Below, in pieces: positions 52,939-61,545 of a stretch of 64,000 bases of DNA (its first letter is position 1; each line of letters starts with the position of its first letter). Source of the stretch: Pseudomonadota bacterium (GTDB lineage Bacteria; Pseudomonadota; Gammaproteobacteria; Burkholderiales; Burkholderiaceae_B). Made by a program: the position numbers and the translations under genes. The stretch spans positions 124,001-188,000 of the forward strand of contig JAFAEO010000004.1 in the NCBI GenBank assembly GCA_023423975.1, written 5' to 3'. The notes beneath the pieces are model-generated. The model was not told the origin of the DNA, searched no databases, and saw nothing but the letters and a program-made list of their open reading frames with translations.

Positions 52939-53187
52939 TGAAGTGCCGCTTATCGGATCCCGCATGTGGGTGTGCTGACGACAAAGGGATATGACGTCCG
53001 ATAAGATATGCGATCTATTGCGAATCGGCGCAATAGGTCTGCTCCGGGTGATTGCAATCCGCAAAAAGTTGCCAGGCACGCCGATGTGGTCCCTGACATT
53101 TTTCTTTTTTCCTTTAGATAAAGCGAAAGCTTGCGGCAAGCGGAAAGAATGCTGAAGAATGGATTTCATGATGATTTACACTTTTAA

Positions 53188-53205
53188 TTGTATGACATCA
53201 TACAA
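53188..53205. promoter_or_regulatory. GntR/FadR-type operator-like palindrome
   Basis: TTGTATGACATCATACAA is a perfect 8+2+8 inverted repeat with the TTGT...ACAA edges and spacing common for FadR-subfamily GntR regulators. It lies about 330 bp upstream of the lactonase/TRAP operon and about 230 bp from a GntR-like N-terminal remnant in the same orientation. Sugar-acid operons are often controlled by GntR proteins, so it may be the operator of this operon. Confidence 0.5.
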
Positions 53206-53240
53206 GTATGTGCGTAGTATGGAATTCAATATTTTGGCTG

Positions 53241-53381
53241 TCAAGCACTCATTAATTCGGGATATCCCTTGTTTGCAGCCTGAATCCGGGTGGCCATTAT
53301 TGGGTTGAAAACCAGCCATGACTCTATCCACCATAGCGCAACAAAAGCACCACATTCGTTATACTCAATTGCATTTGGCAT
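53241..53381 (-). other. Short open frame of unknown origin (46 codons)
   Basis: The frame MPNAIEYNECGAFVALWW... to PELMSA contains one hydrophobic stretch (about FVALWWIESWLVFNPIMA). It has no ribosome binding site that I can see and no family I recognise. It may be the 3' end of a lost gene, or chance. Confidence 0.2.
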
Positions 53382-53433
53382 AGCCATGCCGGCCTTGAAA
53401 AGTCCGGAAGTCCAGCGCAAGGCAAAAAAGCCA

Positions 53434-53524
53434 TGAATAGTGGCCTGCTCGTATGTCTTTATGCAACTGCGCCAGCACCCGATCAGTCAAAGTTGCCCGA
53501 CCGAGCTGTGATGCGCGGCAACAT
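53434..53524 (-). pseudogene. Remnant of a GntR-family regulator N-terminus
   Basis: Downstream of AGGAGG on the minus strand, MLPRITARSG appears in one frame and TLTDRVLAQLHKDIRAGHYS in the next. Joined, they resemble the start of a FadR-type GntR regulator (short basic leader, then L-x-x-x-V-x-x-x-L-x-x-x-I-x-x-G-x-Y). A frameshift separates the two parts and the expected PGxxLPSE continuation is missing after Tyr-Ser. It is probably the decayed start of the regulator of the lactonase/TRAP operon. Confidence 0.4.
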
Positions 53525-53778
53525 CCTCCTGAATATACTAAATGACCGCTTTGCAAACTTGATGTATATTGGCGATAGTTTATTCCAAATATGGAATTAG
53601 TTAAAATTAATCGCGCTAATAACATCATTATTGTCCCATATATGGAATTCATAATTCTGTAATAAGTATTTTTCTATCGATTTTAGAAGTCCATAATGAA
53701 CTCACTGAAACTTGCAGTGCATCAAAACCGATACACACTTGCGCAGATTTCAACCGATCATTTATGGAGTTAACAATC

Positions 53779-54045
53779 ATGAAAAACGTACTTGCTTCCC
53801 TTCTTTTTGGTGCCGCTTTTGCTACTGGCGCCGCTCATGCTGCCGGTTTTTCTGACAGCCAATATGGCTTTCCTGAAAATGCGGTCAGCCCCGTACAACA
53901 AAATCTGATCGTAGAACAGAGTGACACTAACGACTCTGCCTACCCAGCGATTCTGATCAGAAGCACCGATACCCGTGCTGATGTGCAACGCGATCTGGCT
54001 GCCTATCAGGCAGAACATCCTGCAGACGAATATCTGGGTGACTAA
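53779..54045 (+). CDS. Small exported protein, DUF4148-like
   Basis: An 88-residue protein with a clear signal peptide (MKNVLASLLFGAAFATGAAHA, quoted to residue 20 as MKNVLASLLFGAAFATGAAH, cleavage near AHAAG). The mature part of about 66 residues ends with TRADVQRDLAAYQ, which resembles the TRAEVxAEL helix of small periplasmic DUF4148 proteins frequent in Burkholderiales. GGAG before the ATG at 53779 makes this start better than the in-frame ATG at 53764. It is monocistronic, with a strong terminator behind it. Function unknown. Confidence 0.75.
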   Translation: MKNVLASLLFGAAFATGAAHAAGFSDSQYGFPENAVSPVQQNLIVEQSDTNDSAYPAILIRSTDTRADVQRDLAAYQAEHPADEYLGD

Positions 54046-54082
54046 ACCAGGAGCGCGCCAGCCATTACAGCTGGCATAACGT

Positions 54083-54118
54083 AAAAAAAGCCATATTCGA
54101 CAATGAATATGGCTTTTT
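54083..54118. terminator. Strong bidirectional rho-independent terminator
   Basis: GCCATATTC (54090-54098) and GAATATGGC (54105-54113) form a perfect 9-bp stem with a 6-base loop, flanked by seven A on the left and five T on the right. It ends the small exported protein gene and can also end the convergent lysR gene. Confidence 0.85.
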
Positions 54119-54162
54119 CTTTGTTGATCAAACTATTTATGGTGGCTTTTTATCCCGGGTGT

Positions 54163-55110
54163 TTACGGTTGGCTGGCCAGCAGCGCTTTAATATCCGTAA
54201 TCCGGTAAGCCGCATTTCCTTTCATGACCTGGCTGAATACGTCAATAAAGGCTCGCGTGGCTGGCGACAGCAGACGACGCCCGGGTGTGACGCACCAGAC
54301 GATCGCTTCGGGTAAATGCCAGCCCGACAAAACGGGCACCAGCGTGCCGTTTTCAACAAATGGTCTGGCCATGGGCTCGGGCAAGCCGCCGATCCCCATG
54401 CCATGGAGCGCCATGGTTCGTTGCAGCCCAAGGGAGTTTGAACTGAACATGCAGGCCGGCAGGCCTTCCCAGAAATCAGTGCCGCGACTCAATCGCCAGC
54501 GTCGAATGTCGCCTATGCTGTTCATCAGCATCAATCCACGATGCGTTTTCAAATCTGCCGGCTCCCGGGGCGGACCATGCTTGCTCATATAGGAAGGGCT
54601 GGCATACAGGGACGTCACCAATGTCGCCAGGCGACGCGCGACCAGACTATTGTCATCGGGCAAAGAGGTGGCCACACGAATGGCGGCATCGAATCGTTCA
54701 GCCAGCAGATCCACACGTCTGGCCGACAGATCCAGTTCCAGTCGCACGTTCGGATGCTGCTCTGAAAACAAAGGCAAAAACTCGGCAAGCGCATGCTCAA
54801 AAAAATCCGGAGGAAATGACACCCGCAATGTTCCCTGGGGGGTTGCCTGCCGGTTCAGGGCGAAGGCCATTGTCGTTTCTGTTTCATCGACCAGTCGTCG
54901 CGCGTGTTCAAGCACCTCGCTGCCAAACTCGGTAATCACCAGCCTGCGCGTGCTGCGAGTGATCAGGCGCTCGCCCAGCTCTGTTTCCAATCCGCTAATG
55001 CGGCGCGACAGCGTGGACTTAGGCAGGCCGAGTCGGTCTGCGGCGGCAGAAAAACTGCCGGAATCCATAACCTGGGCAAAAAGAATCAGGTCGTTTGCGT
55101 TGAGTGTCAT
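54163..55110 (-). CDS. LysR-family transcriptional regulator
   Basis: A 315-residue regulator: LILFAQVMDSGSFSAAADRL and LGLPKSTLSRRISGLETEL form the HTH (about residues 8-60), and the effector domain has DLSARRVDLLAERFDAAIRV and MALHGMGIGGLPE (in part). It belongs to the DhcR/CrgA-like group often found divergent from pirin or quinone reductase genes. It is divergent from a pirin gene with 192 bp between starts and probably controls it. Confidence 0.9.
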   Translation of the reverse strand: MTLNANDLILFAQVMDSGSFSAAADRLGLPKSTLSRRISGLETELGERLITRSTRRLVITEFGSEVLEHARRLVDETETTMAFALNRQATPQGTLRVSFPPDFFEHALAEFLPLFSEQHPNVRLELDLSARRVDLLAERFDAAIRVATSLPDDNSLVARRLATLVTSLYASPSYMSKHGPPREPADLKTHRGLMLMNSIGDIRRWRLSRGTDFWEGLPACMFSSNSLGLQRTMALHGMGIGGLPEPMARPFVENGTLVPVLSGWHLPEAIVWCVTPGRRLLSPATRAFIDVFSQVMKGNAAYRITDIKALLASQP

Positions 55111-55302
55111 GACGGTTGCGATTGTTCCAGATTAAGGAAAAAGAGTTCCGAATTTTGGTCTTCAGAATCACTAATATACCCCATACAATAACAGTATCAG
55201 TGGTGCAACAGAGGGCGCGCTGCATTCAGTGCAGATCTATCGCAAACGCAATTGGAGTACGACCTTCAAAACACCCTAACCCATTATCAAGGAATAATTA
55301 AA

Positions 55303-56010
55303 ATGCTGGAAATCAGAAAAAGTGAAGATCGCGGTGTTGCCGAACACGGATGGCTAAGTTCTCGCCACTCTTTCTCGTTCGGCGGCTATCATGACCCTGC
55401 CCATACCGGGTTTGGTCCGCTGCTGGTGATCAACGAGGACCGGGTGCAACCCGGGCGCGGCTTTGGCAAGCATGGTCATCGCGACATGGAAATTATCTCA
55501 TATGTATTGGAAGGCAAGCTCGCCCACTCCGACAGTATGGGCAACGGTTCGGCCATTGGCTACGGCGACGTACAGCGCATGAGCGCCGGCACCGGCATCA
55601 TGCATAGTGAATATAATGATTCGGCCGAGCAACCGGTGCATTTCCTGCAAATATGGATTGAACCGGACAGGACTGGTATCGCACCTGGCTATGAAGAGAA
55701 AGCCTTCGCGCCAGCCGAGAAAAAGGGCCGCCTGCGCCTGATCGCCTCACCCGATGGGGAACAGGGTTCGGTGCTGATCCACCAGAATGCAAGGATATAT
55801 GCCAGCATCCTGGATAACGATCCTGCACTGAGTCATGAGCTGGCAGACGGGCGCGCCGGCTACGTGCATGTAGCCAAAGGCAGCGTGACGGTCAATGGCA
55901 GGCAGTTGCAAGCAGGTGACGCGCTGAAAATCACGAATGAAAAATCCGTGGTTCTGGAAAATGGCAGCAACGCCGAAGTATTGGCGTTTGATCTGCCTGC
56001 GCAATTCTAA
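55303..56010 (+). CDS. Pirin family protein (bicupin)
   Basis: A 235-residue bicupin. The N-terminal cupin has HSFSFGGYHDPAHTGFG, FGKHGHRDMEIISYV and the metal ligands His56, His58, His101 region with Glu in MHSEYND (approximate numbering). AAGGAATAATTAAA precedes the ATG at 55303. Some pirins, for example YhhW, act as quercetin 2,3-dioxygenases; others are redox-sensitive regulators. It is alone in its transcript and divergent from a LysR gene, an arrangement typical of stress-inducible pirins. Confidence 0.88.
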   Translation: MLEIRKSEDRGVAEHGWLSSRHSFSFGGYHDPAHTGFGPLLVINEDRVQPGRGFGKHGHRDMEIISYVLEGKLAHSDSMGNGSAIGYGDVQRMSAGTGIMHSEYNDSAEQPVHFLQIWIEPDRTGIAPGYEEKAFAPAEKKGRLRLIASPDGEQGSVLIHQNARIYASILDNDPALSHELADGRAGYVHVAKGSVTVNGRQLQAGDALKITNEKSVVLENGSNAEVLAFDLPAQF

Positions 56011-56192
56011 GCGTCATTGCCGCTGGCCGTTCAAACCGCAGGCACCGCCTGCAGTGGCGGCCTGTCTCCAGAGCGGCGCCAGACGTATAGACGTCTTGCC
56101 GCGCAGACGCGCCAATCGCCATGTAATGAAAAGCCACCGATCCGCCTGGAGGAGACAACGGGCCGGACCGGTGGTAAAACCGTTGCAAAACT

Positions 56193-56220
56193 GATCATCG
56201 CAAATTGATCATTGCAAATT
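56193..56220 (+). repeat. Tandem 14-bp repeat, two copies
   Basis: GATCATCGCAAATT (56193-56206) is followed at once by GATCATTGCAAATT (56207-56220), one mismatch. A weaker third TTGCAAAACT lies just before. It sits between the convergent pirin and dioxygenase genes; a replication-slippage duplication is the simplest source. Confidence 0.5.
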
Positions 56221-56247
56221 AACGTCACACATTGATTTTACGCAATT

Positions 56248-57219
56248 TCAATCGGCCTGGTGCGCCAGGACGGGCTCACCTTCAATGGCCACCGATGCAG
56301 TACCATCCGGTCCGACAGGAACATCGCCCACCAGCGTGGTACGGTAAAGCTGCCGATCAAACGCCGTATCAAATATATCCACCGGTGGCAGATGGGCTGT
56401 AGAACGGTTATCCCAGAAGGCGATCGATCCCGGTTCCCATTTGAAGCGTACGGTGTATTCCGGTCGAATCACATGCTCAAATAACAACTGCAATAACTGC
56501 TCGCTTTCGCGCGGCGCAAGACCCACAATATGCTTAAGAAACGACGGGCTGACATAGAGCGCCCGCTCGCCACTCTCGGGATGCACCCGAACCAGGGGGT
56601 GGTGGCTGACCAGGGGCCGTTTTCTTACATCCTGCTCAAATGCCGTCTTCGGCTGAGCGCCCTCCGGAGGCGCAAAGCGGTGCTCACCAACCAGCGTATC
56701 CACGAATGAGCGCAGTGTCGGAGATAATCCGCGATAGGCAGCTACCAGATTGGTCCATTGGGTATCGCCTGAATAAGGGGGAATGGTTACCCCACGCAGG
56801 ATGGAAGCAAAAGGCGGGTTCACTGCGGCAGTCACATCCGTATGCCAGCCGGTCCACGGGCGCACCAGGCGCTGGCCATCAAAGCGGTTGGCCTTGCGAT
56901 TGCGTCCGACAGAATAGACTTCAGGATGACCTTGCACATAGCCGAAGACAGGGTGGCCAACAGTCAGTTGGCCAAATTGCCGGCTGAATGCAATATGCTG
57001 TTCATGGCTCAGGTACTGATTGCGAAAGAAAATAACTTTCCACTTGAGCAGTGCCGCACGAATGCCTGCGATCTGCGTTGGTGTAAGCGTAAAACGCAAG
57101 TCCAGACCATCTATTTGCGCGCCAATATGCGCGGTCAGCGGCGTAATGGACAGCTCTGGTCCCGGTGACGGGGTGGCGGCCACTGCCTGTGTATCTGTTG
57201 CTTCAAGTACATATGACAT
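56248..57219 (-). CDS. TauD/TfdA-family Fe(II)/2-oxoglutarate dioxygenase, AtsK-like (copy 1)
   Basis: A 323-residue double-stranded beta-helix oxygenase. The iron triad is His126 and Asp128 in GWHTDVT and His276 in WDNRSTAHL, and the 2-oxoglutarate Arg lies in QLYRTTLVG. GGVNL-type start and ILRGVTIPPYSGDTQW fit alkylsulfate or sulfonate dioxygenases (AtsK, TauD), which release sulfate or sulfite. AAAGGATTTGAT sets the start. It is the last gene of the minus-strand sulfonate operon and a paralogue of the gene at 60237. Confidence 0.85.
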   Translation of the reverse strand: MSYVLEATDTQAVAATPSPGPELSITPLTAHIGAQIDGLDLRFTLTPTQIAGIRAALLKWKVIFFRNQYLSHEQHIAFSRQFGQLTVGHPVFGYVQGHPEVYSVGRNRKANRFDGQRLVRPWTGWHTDVTAAVNPPFASILRGVTIPPYSGDTQWTNLVAAYRGLSPTLRSFVDTLVGEHRFAPPEGAQPKTAFEQDVRKRPLVSHHPLVRVHPESGERALYVSPSFLKHIVGLAPRESEQLLQLLFEHVIRPEYTVRFKWEPGSIAFWDNRSTAHLPPVDIFDTAFDRQLYRTTLVGDVPVGPDGTASVAIEGEPVLAHQAD

Positions 57220-57277
57220 ATCAAATCCTTTTAGATGAGAGCTCTGCTGCAATCCAGTTATTGAACGCGCGGCAAAA

Positions 57278-58510
57278 TCAAGGCGTTGTCAAAGTCGGTT
57301 GTGCGAGCGCGATGGGTGCGGAATCCGCTTTGGCTTCGGTAGCCGGTGCAACCGCTTTCGGCAAAGCAGCTGGTGCCGGCGTGCCTTGTGACGCAATGAC
57401 CGCATGCCGGTCATTTATGAGCTGCTTCGGTACAATGCCGTCCAGCCGATTCTGGGCAGCGACAATCTCGTTGAATTGCGCATCCAGAAACGGATCGACC
57501 GTGACTTTTTTCTGCAATGCACCGGTTTCGTATAGACCGTCAGCAATCTGCTGGTAAACCTGCCTGAGCCGGTTTTCTATCGGGTAGTAGGTGCCCAGCC
57601 CCGATTTGTCGTACAGATATTTTCCCTGTTCATACGTCAGCCCTTGCTGCTTCACATAGCTTGCGCGAATCCACTGCTCGGCGTGACGTTGCTGCCAGTT
57701 CAGGACCTGCACCGCACGTCGCGTCAGATCGGCCAGCGCCCGCACTTTGTCCGGGTCGTCCAATACCGATTGGCGCGCCACCAGCACATTCAGACCCCAG
57801 TTATGTCCCGTGCCGTCTTCAATAATCGGCGGGCTGCCCAATCTGAACAGTTGCTGGCCCAGGACAATGGCGGCATCCACCGAGCGCGAAGCAAATGTTG
57901 GCGCGACCTCTGATCCGGCCAGTGCGACGTTGCGGATATCCTTGCGAATATCCAGACCGGCCGAATGCAGGATGCCGCTCAGAATCATGTGGCGACCCGT
58001 GCCTGGCGGATAGGCGATGGTTTTACCGGCCAGATCAGTCGCTTTGTGGATGCCGCTACCCGGTTGTGCCACCAGAAAAATATTGCCAGGACTGCCCGGA
58101 TTGGCAATGGCGGCAATCACTTTCAGATCCTTCACACCAGCGGCCAGCGCAAGCGGCAATGGCGCTTCGCCAATAAAACCAACATCAACCGCACCAGCCA
58201 CCAGCGCTTCCAACACAGCCGGCCCGCCATTGAAATTGGCAAATGTAATGTTGTATGGCGCGTCTGCGCCCAATCCCGAGATTTTCCATGGAATGGAAAA
58301 CTGGTCGCTTTGTTCTGCAACAACCAGACGCACGCCTGCGGGTACGGCATCCTGCAACTTTTTGGATAGGCCAGACTGATCTTCTGTTGCTGCCGCGACC
58401 ATCCCGGGCAGGCACATGAGTAGCAGGACCCGGATGCCGGCGCGATACAGCGACCGAGCACGCATAGTGGAACGAAACCGGCTCACCCGACCGGACAAGA
58501 GTAATTGCAT
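57278..58510 (-). CDS. ABC transporter solute-binding protein, aliphatic sulfonate (SsuA/TauA) type
   Basis: A 410-residue periplasmic protein with a long basic-then-hydrophobic signal region (cleavage about residue 41, GMVAAATED). Family features are KISGLGADAPYNITFANFNG, VDVGFIGEAPLPLAL, IAYPPGTGRHMIL and the late YYPIENRLRQVYQQIADGLY (in part). The last 40 residues are rich in Ala and Pro (from TPAPAALPKAVAPATE) and lie beyond the normal end of the fold. AGGAGAGG precedes the ATG. It lies 42 bp after the ATPase gene. Confidence 0.87.
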   Translation of the reverse strand: MQLLLSGRVSRFRSTMRARSLYRAGIRVLLLMCLPGMVAAATEDQSGLSKKLQDAVPAGVRLVVAEQSDQFSIPWKISGLGADAPYNITFANFNGGPAVLEALVAGAVDVGFIGEAPLPLALAAGVKDLKVIAAIANPGSPGNIFLVAQPGSGIHKATDLAGKTIAYPPGTGRHMILSGILHSAGLDIRKDIRNVALAGSEVAPTFASRSVDAAIVLGQQLFRLGSPPIIEDGTGHNWGLNVLVARQSVLDDPDKVRALADLTRRAVQVLNWQQRHAEQWIRASYVKQQGLTYEQGKYLYDKSGLGTYYPIENRLRQVYQQIADGLYETGALQKKVTVDPFLDAQFNEIVAAQNRLDGIVPKQLINDRHAVIASQGTPAPAALPKAVAPATEAKADSAPIALAQPTLTTP

Positions 58511-58551
58511 GGCGACCTCTCCTTATTAACTAATCACAAAAAATATGCCGT

Positions 58552-59262
58552 TCAGGCTTGCGCCACACCCAGTTCCTGCAACAGCGCAGCGCGCAGCTGA
58601 CCAAAGCGCGGGCTATTACGTCGCACAGGTTCATCAATGGCAACGGGTTCATCAAATGCAATATGGCCGTCTGTCAGTACAAGTACACGATCGGCCAGCA
58701 GCATGGCTTCGTCCACATCATGCGTGACCAGCAGCACGGCCGGCCTGTGTCGCTCATACAGGTTGCGCAATAACACATGCATACGCAGCCGTGTCAATGC
58801 ATCAAGCGCACCGAAAGGTTCGTCCAGCAAGAGCAATTGCGGTTCGCGCACCAATGCCCGGGCCAGTGCGGCGCGCTGCGCCTCGCCACCGGACAACGTG
58901 CGCGGCCAGGCCTGCGCATGGCGCGCCAGCCCCACCTCGTCCAGCGCCTCTACAGCACGCTGGCGTGTGGATCTGTCCTGGGGCAATCCGACAGTGATAT
59001 TTCGCAAGACCCGCTGCCACGGCAACAGCCTGGGTTCCTGAAACACAATGGCGCGTCTGGCCGGCACCCGCACCTGGCCGCTGACCTCTGCATCAAGCGC
59101 GCCCAGCACACGCAAAAAGGTGCTTTTGCCTGAACCACTTCGTCCCAGCAGCGCCACAAACTCGCCCTGCCCGACCGTCAGCGACAACCCGTCAAGTACC
59201 TTGCGATCACCGAATAGTTTGTCCAGGGATTGAACCCGGACAGCAGCAGGATTACTGGCCAT
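58552..59262 (-). CDS. ABC transporter ATP-binding protein, SsuB/TauB type
   Basis: A 236-residue ATPase: Walker A LGRSGSGKST, Q-loop region IVFQEPRLLPWQRV, signature TLSGGEAQRAALARA, Walker B LLLLDEPFGALD and switch His in LLVTHDVDEA. These sequences are those of the nitrate/sulfonate/taurine ATPases. GGAGGG before 59262 sets the start, 11 bp inside the permease gene. It pairs with the permease and the SsuA-type receptor. Confidence 0.92.
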   Translation of the reverse strand: MASNPAAVRVQSLDKLFGDRKVLDGLSLTVGQGEFVALLGRSGSGKSTFLRVLGALDAEVSGQVRVPARRAIVFQEPRLLPWQRVLRNITVGLPQDRSTRQRAVEALDEVGLARHAQAWPRTLSGGEAQRAALARALVREPQLLLLDEPFGALDALTRLRMHVLLRNLYERHRPAVLLVTHDVDEAMLLADRVLVLTDGHIAFDEPVAIDEPVRRNSPRFGQLRAALLQELGVAQA

Positions 59263-60172
59263 CAAACACCCTCCGCCATTGCAACAACCGTGACTCCAGA
59301 TACCGGACCAGACTGAGCGAGAGCAGACCCAGCATTGCATAGACCGCCAGTAACACAAAAATAATATCGACCCTGAAATACTCGCGCGCATCGGACATCA
59401 TCCGACCCAGCCCCAACGGGGCGTTGATTGTTTCAGCAAAGATCAACGCCAGCCAGGCACTGGTCAGGGCAATACGCAGGCCCACCAGAAAACCCGGCAG
59501 CGCACCCGGCAAAATTACAGTCGTGATCATCTCGCGGCGTCGCACGCCTAATGTGGTGGCCGCCTCTATCAACGAGGCATCGACATTGCGAATAGCGCTG
59601 TAGGTATTGATATAGATGGCCACCAGCACGCCCAGAGAGATAAGAATGATCTTTGAATCCTCGCCAATCCCGAACCAGGCAATCAGAACGGGCAACAAAG
59701 CGAAATTGGGTACCGCCCGCAGAATTTCCATATTGGCATCCACGATGTTTTCCCCGGCTCGCGACAATCCGCTTGCGATGGCGCCTGTCAGACCGACTGT
59801 CAGGCCCAACGCCAGGCCGGCCAGCACGCGCTGCAGCGACGACCATAAATGCGTTTGTAATTCGCCCGAGGCCAGCAGAGCATAGGCAGTGCTCAGAACG
59901 CTGTATGGCGCTGGCGTCGTACGCGGATCGAAAATCTGCGCAGAACTGAGCAACTGCCATAATCCCAGCAGCAACAGCGGCCCGAGCAAGCGTTGCACCG
60001 GGCGAGGAATTCGGCCTGGCGGCTGGCGGGTCTGGGCAATGACTGTCGGATCAACCAGCCCGGCCGGTTCAATGGCGCGGCTGTCGTATACGTTCGCGGG
60101 CGGTTGCCGGGCCAGCAGTTCAACTGGGTAATCGACCACCGATGAAACAATGCCGGAAGATGGGGAAACCAT
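59252..60172 (-). CDS. ABC transporter permease, SsuC/TauC type
   Basis: A 306-residue inner-membrane protein. Six helices follow a polar N-terminal extension of about 65 residues, and the EAA loop reads AATTLGVRRREMITTVILPG. Typical SsuC/TauC parts are LGPLLLLGLWQLLSSAQIFD and SRAGENIVDANMEILRAVPN. I use the ATG at 60172; an in-frame GTG at 60283 would add 37 residues but overlaps the upstream dioxygenase gene and has no good ribosome site. Confidence 0.88.
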   Translation of the reverse strand: MVSPSSGIVSSVVDYPVELLARQPPANVYDSRAIEPAGLVDPTVIAQTRQPPGRIPRPVQRLLGPLLLLGLWQLLSSAQIFDPRTTPAPYSVLSTAYALLASGELQTHLWSSLQRVLAGLALGLTVGLTGAIASGLSRAGENIVDANMEILRAVPNFALLPVLIAWFGIGEDSKIILISLGVLVAIYINTYSAIRNVDASLIEAATTLGVRRREMITTVILPGALPGFLVGLRIALTSAWLALIFAETINAPLGLGRMMSDAREYFRVDIIFVLLAVYAMLGLLSLSLVRYLESRLLQWRRVFDGQ

Positions 60173-60236
60173 TGTGTTTTTGTCCGCTTTAAGATTAATC
60201 ACCGGTGTCGGCCTGCTTACTGACCGACATCCGGGC

Positions 60237-61199
60237 TCATGCCGCCAGAAACGGCTCGCCCTCAATGGAGGTTGAGCGCTCACCCGCTGGCCCTACCGGC
60301 ACCTCGCCCACCAGGGTAATACGGTGCAATATGCGCGCCACATCCAGATGTTCGAAGTCACGCGGCGCCAGATGCAGCACTGCGCGGTTGTCCCAGAAAG
60401 CAATGGAGCCGGGCTCCCAGCGGAATCTGTCGGTGTAGACGGGATTGGCAATCTGTTCAAACAGCAGATCCAGAATATGACGGCTTTCTCTTGCCGAGAC
60501 ACCCACAATGAGACGTGTGAATGACGGATTGACGTAAATTACTTTCTCGCCTGTGTCCGGATGTATGCGCACCACCGGATGCACCGATGCCAGCGGCTTG
60601 TTGCGAACCCATTCGCCAATTTTCTCGTTGCTGCGCTCGGCGTTCTGACTGGAGCCGAAACGATGTTCTGCGCGCAGCGTGTCGATCAGATCACGCACTG
60701 GCCTGGACAGACCGCGATAGGCTGCGGCCACATTGGTAAAGTGCGTGTCACCACTGAATTCGGGCACAACTTCGGCACGCAGAATTGAGTAGGCCGGCGG
60801 GTTGATCAGCGGTGTCACGTCCGCATGCCAGCCCGGGCCGTTACTGCCCTCCTGCCGCCGATACCGATCTCCATAGCGTTGCTTGTAGGCCTGCGGCGAG
60901 ACAGTGTGAATTTCAGGGAAACCGCTGGGTGCCAGGTCACCCTCATAAGGATGTCCTGGTGTTACGTCACCAAACTGCCGGCCGAAAGCGATATGCTGGG
61001 CGTGATTCAGGTGCTGATCCCGGAAATACACCACGCCCCATTTGTTCAGCGCACCGCGTATGGCGGCAATCTGCTCGCGCGAAAGCGGCTTGGTCAGATT
61101 GACGCCGGTGATCAGCGCACCGGTGTATCCCGATTGCGGCAGAACCTGGATCTGTTGATTGACGGGAAGCTCCCGGACCTTCAATGCTGTCGTACTCAT
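60237..61199 (-). CDS. TauD/TfdA-family Fe(II)/2-oxoglutarate dioxygenase, AtsK-like (copy 2)
   Basis: A 320-residue oxygenase with the iron motif GWHADVT (His125, Asp127), a distal His in WDNRAVLHLAP and Arg in ILHRITLVGEV. GYTGALITGVNLTKPLSREQ (N-terminal) and YSILRAEVVPEFSGDTHF are shared with alkylsulfate dioxygenases. It is the first gene of the minus-strand operon oxygenase-permease-ATPase-receptor-oxygenase. Compared with copy 1 it keeps the same order of conserved blocks, so one probably arose by duplication; the two may serve different sulfonates or sulfate esters. Confidence 0.86.
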   Translation of the reverse strand: MSTTALKVRELPVNQQIQVLPQSGYTGALITGVNLTKPLSREQIAAIRGALNKWGVVYFRDQHLNHAQHIAFGRQFGDVTPGHPYEGDLAPSGFPEIHTVSPQAYKQRYGDRYRRQEGSNGPGWHADVTPLINPPAYSILRAEVVPEFSGDTHFTNVAAAYRGLSRPVRDLIDTLRAEHRFGSSQNAERSNEKIGEWVRNKPLASVHPVVRIHPDTGEKVIYVNPSFTRLIVGVSARESRHILDLLFEQIANPVYTDRFRWEPGSIAFWDNRAVLHLAPRDFEHLDVARILHRITLVGEVPVGPAGERSTSIEGEPFLAA

Positions 61200-61545
61200 A
61201 GGACGATTTCCTTATGGTGATTGAGTGCTATTGTCCGGTGATATTTCAATTGTGATAAATTTTTCGCCATGGCGATCACCGTCATACAAAGTCTACGCAG
61301 CACACTTTGAATAGGGAACGTTTTTTTTGCGATAAGAATAGACACGATTCACATTAGAATTTATGGTCATTTTCAAATGCAGGTCCCGGGAAAGGCCGGA
61401 TTAGCGAATGGCCGTTGACGCACGCGAGAACCCCGCCCGGCCATATTGCATGCAATGAAAAAATGGTAAAGTGAAGTAGCCGTCTTTTGTATTGACGGCT
61501 GCGTATTGCAACTGACATCCATGCCCGACGACCTGACGAGTGCCC
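61200..61545. other. 346-bp divergent intergenic region
   Basis: No gene recognised. It carries the promoters of the leftward sulfonate operon and the rightward nitroreductase gene. Sulfonate operons are usually under sulfate-starvation control by CysB/SsuR-type LysR proteins, but I cannot mark a certain site. Confidence 0.45.
61478..61500. promoter_or_regulatory. 7-bp inverted repeat upstream of nitroreductase gene
   Basis: AGCCGTC and GACGGCT are perfect reverse complements with a 9-base AT-rich spacer, ending 45 bases before the nitroreductase start. It is a candidate regulator site. Confidence 0.3.

Larger units (their letters stand above)
52856..53778. other. 923-bp region without intact genes; decayed DNA and operator sites
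   Basis: This stretch precedes the lactonase/TRAP operon. It contains two dyads (52925-52938 and 53188-53205), a short frame of unknown origin (53241-53381) and a broken start of a GntR-like regulator (53434-53524), listed separately. The part from 53560 to 53778 is AT-rich and should hold the promoter of the small exported protein gene. No other coding sequence is convincing. Confidence 0.6.

Noticed and set aside
52852..53169. 105-codon minus-strand frame ending at the lactonase start
   Set aside because: No recognisable domain, biased to basic residues, and it occupies the probable leader of the lactonase operon.
53365..53652. 95-codon minus-strand frame considered as a small gene
   Set aside because: Only its middle part resembles a GntR N-terminus and it is out of frame with the best start; treated as a remnant.
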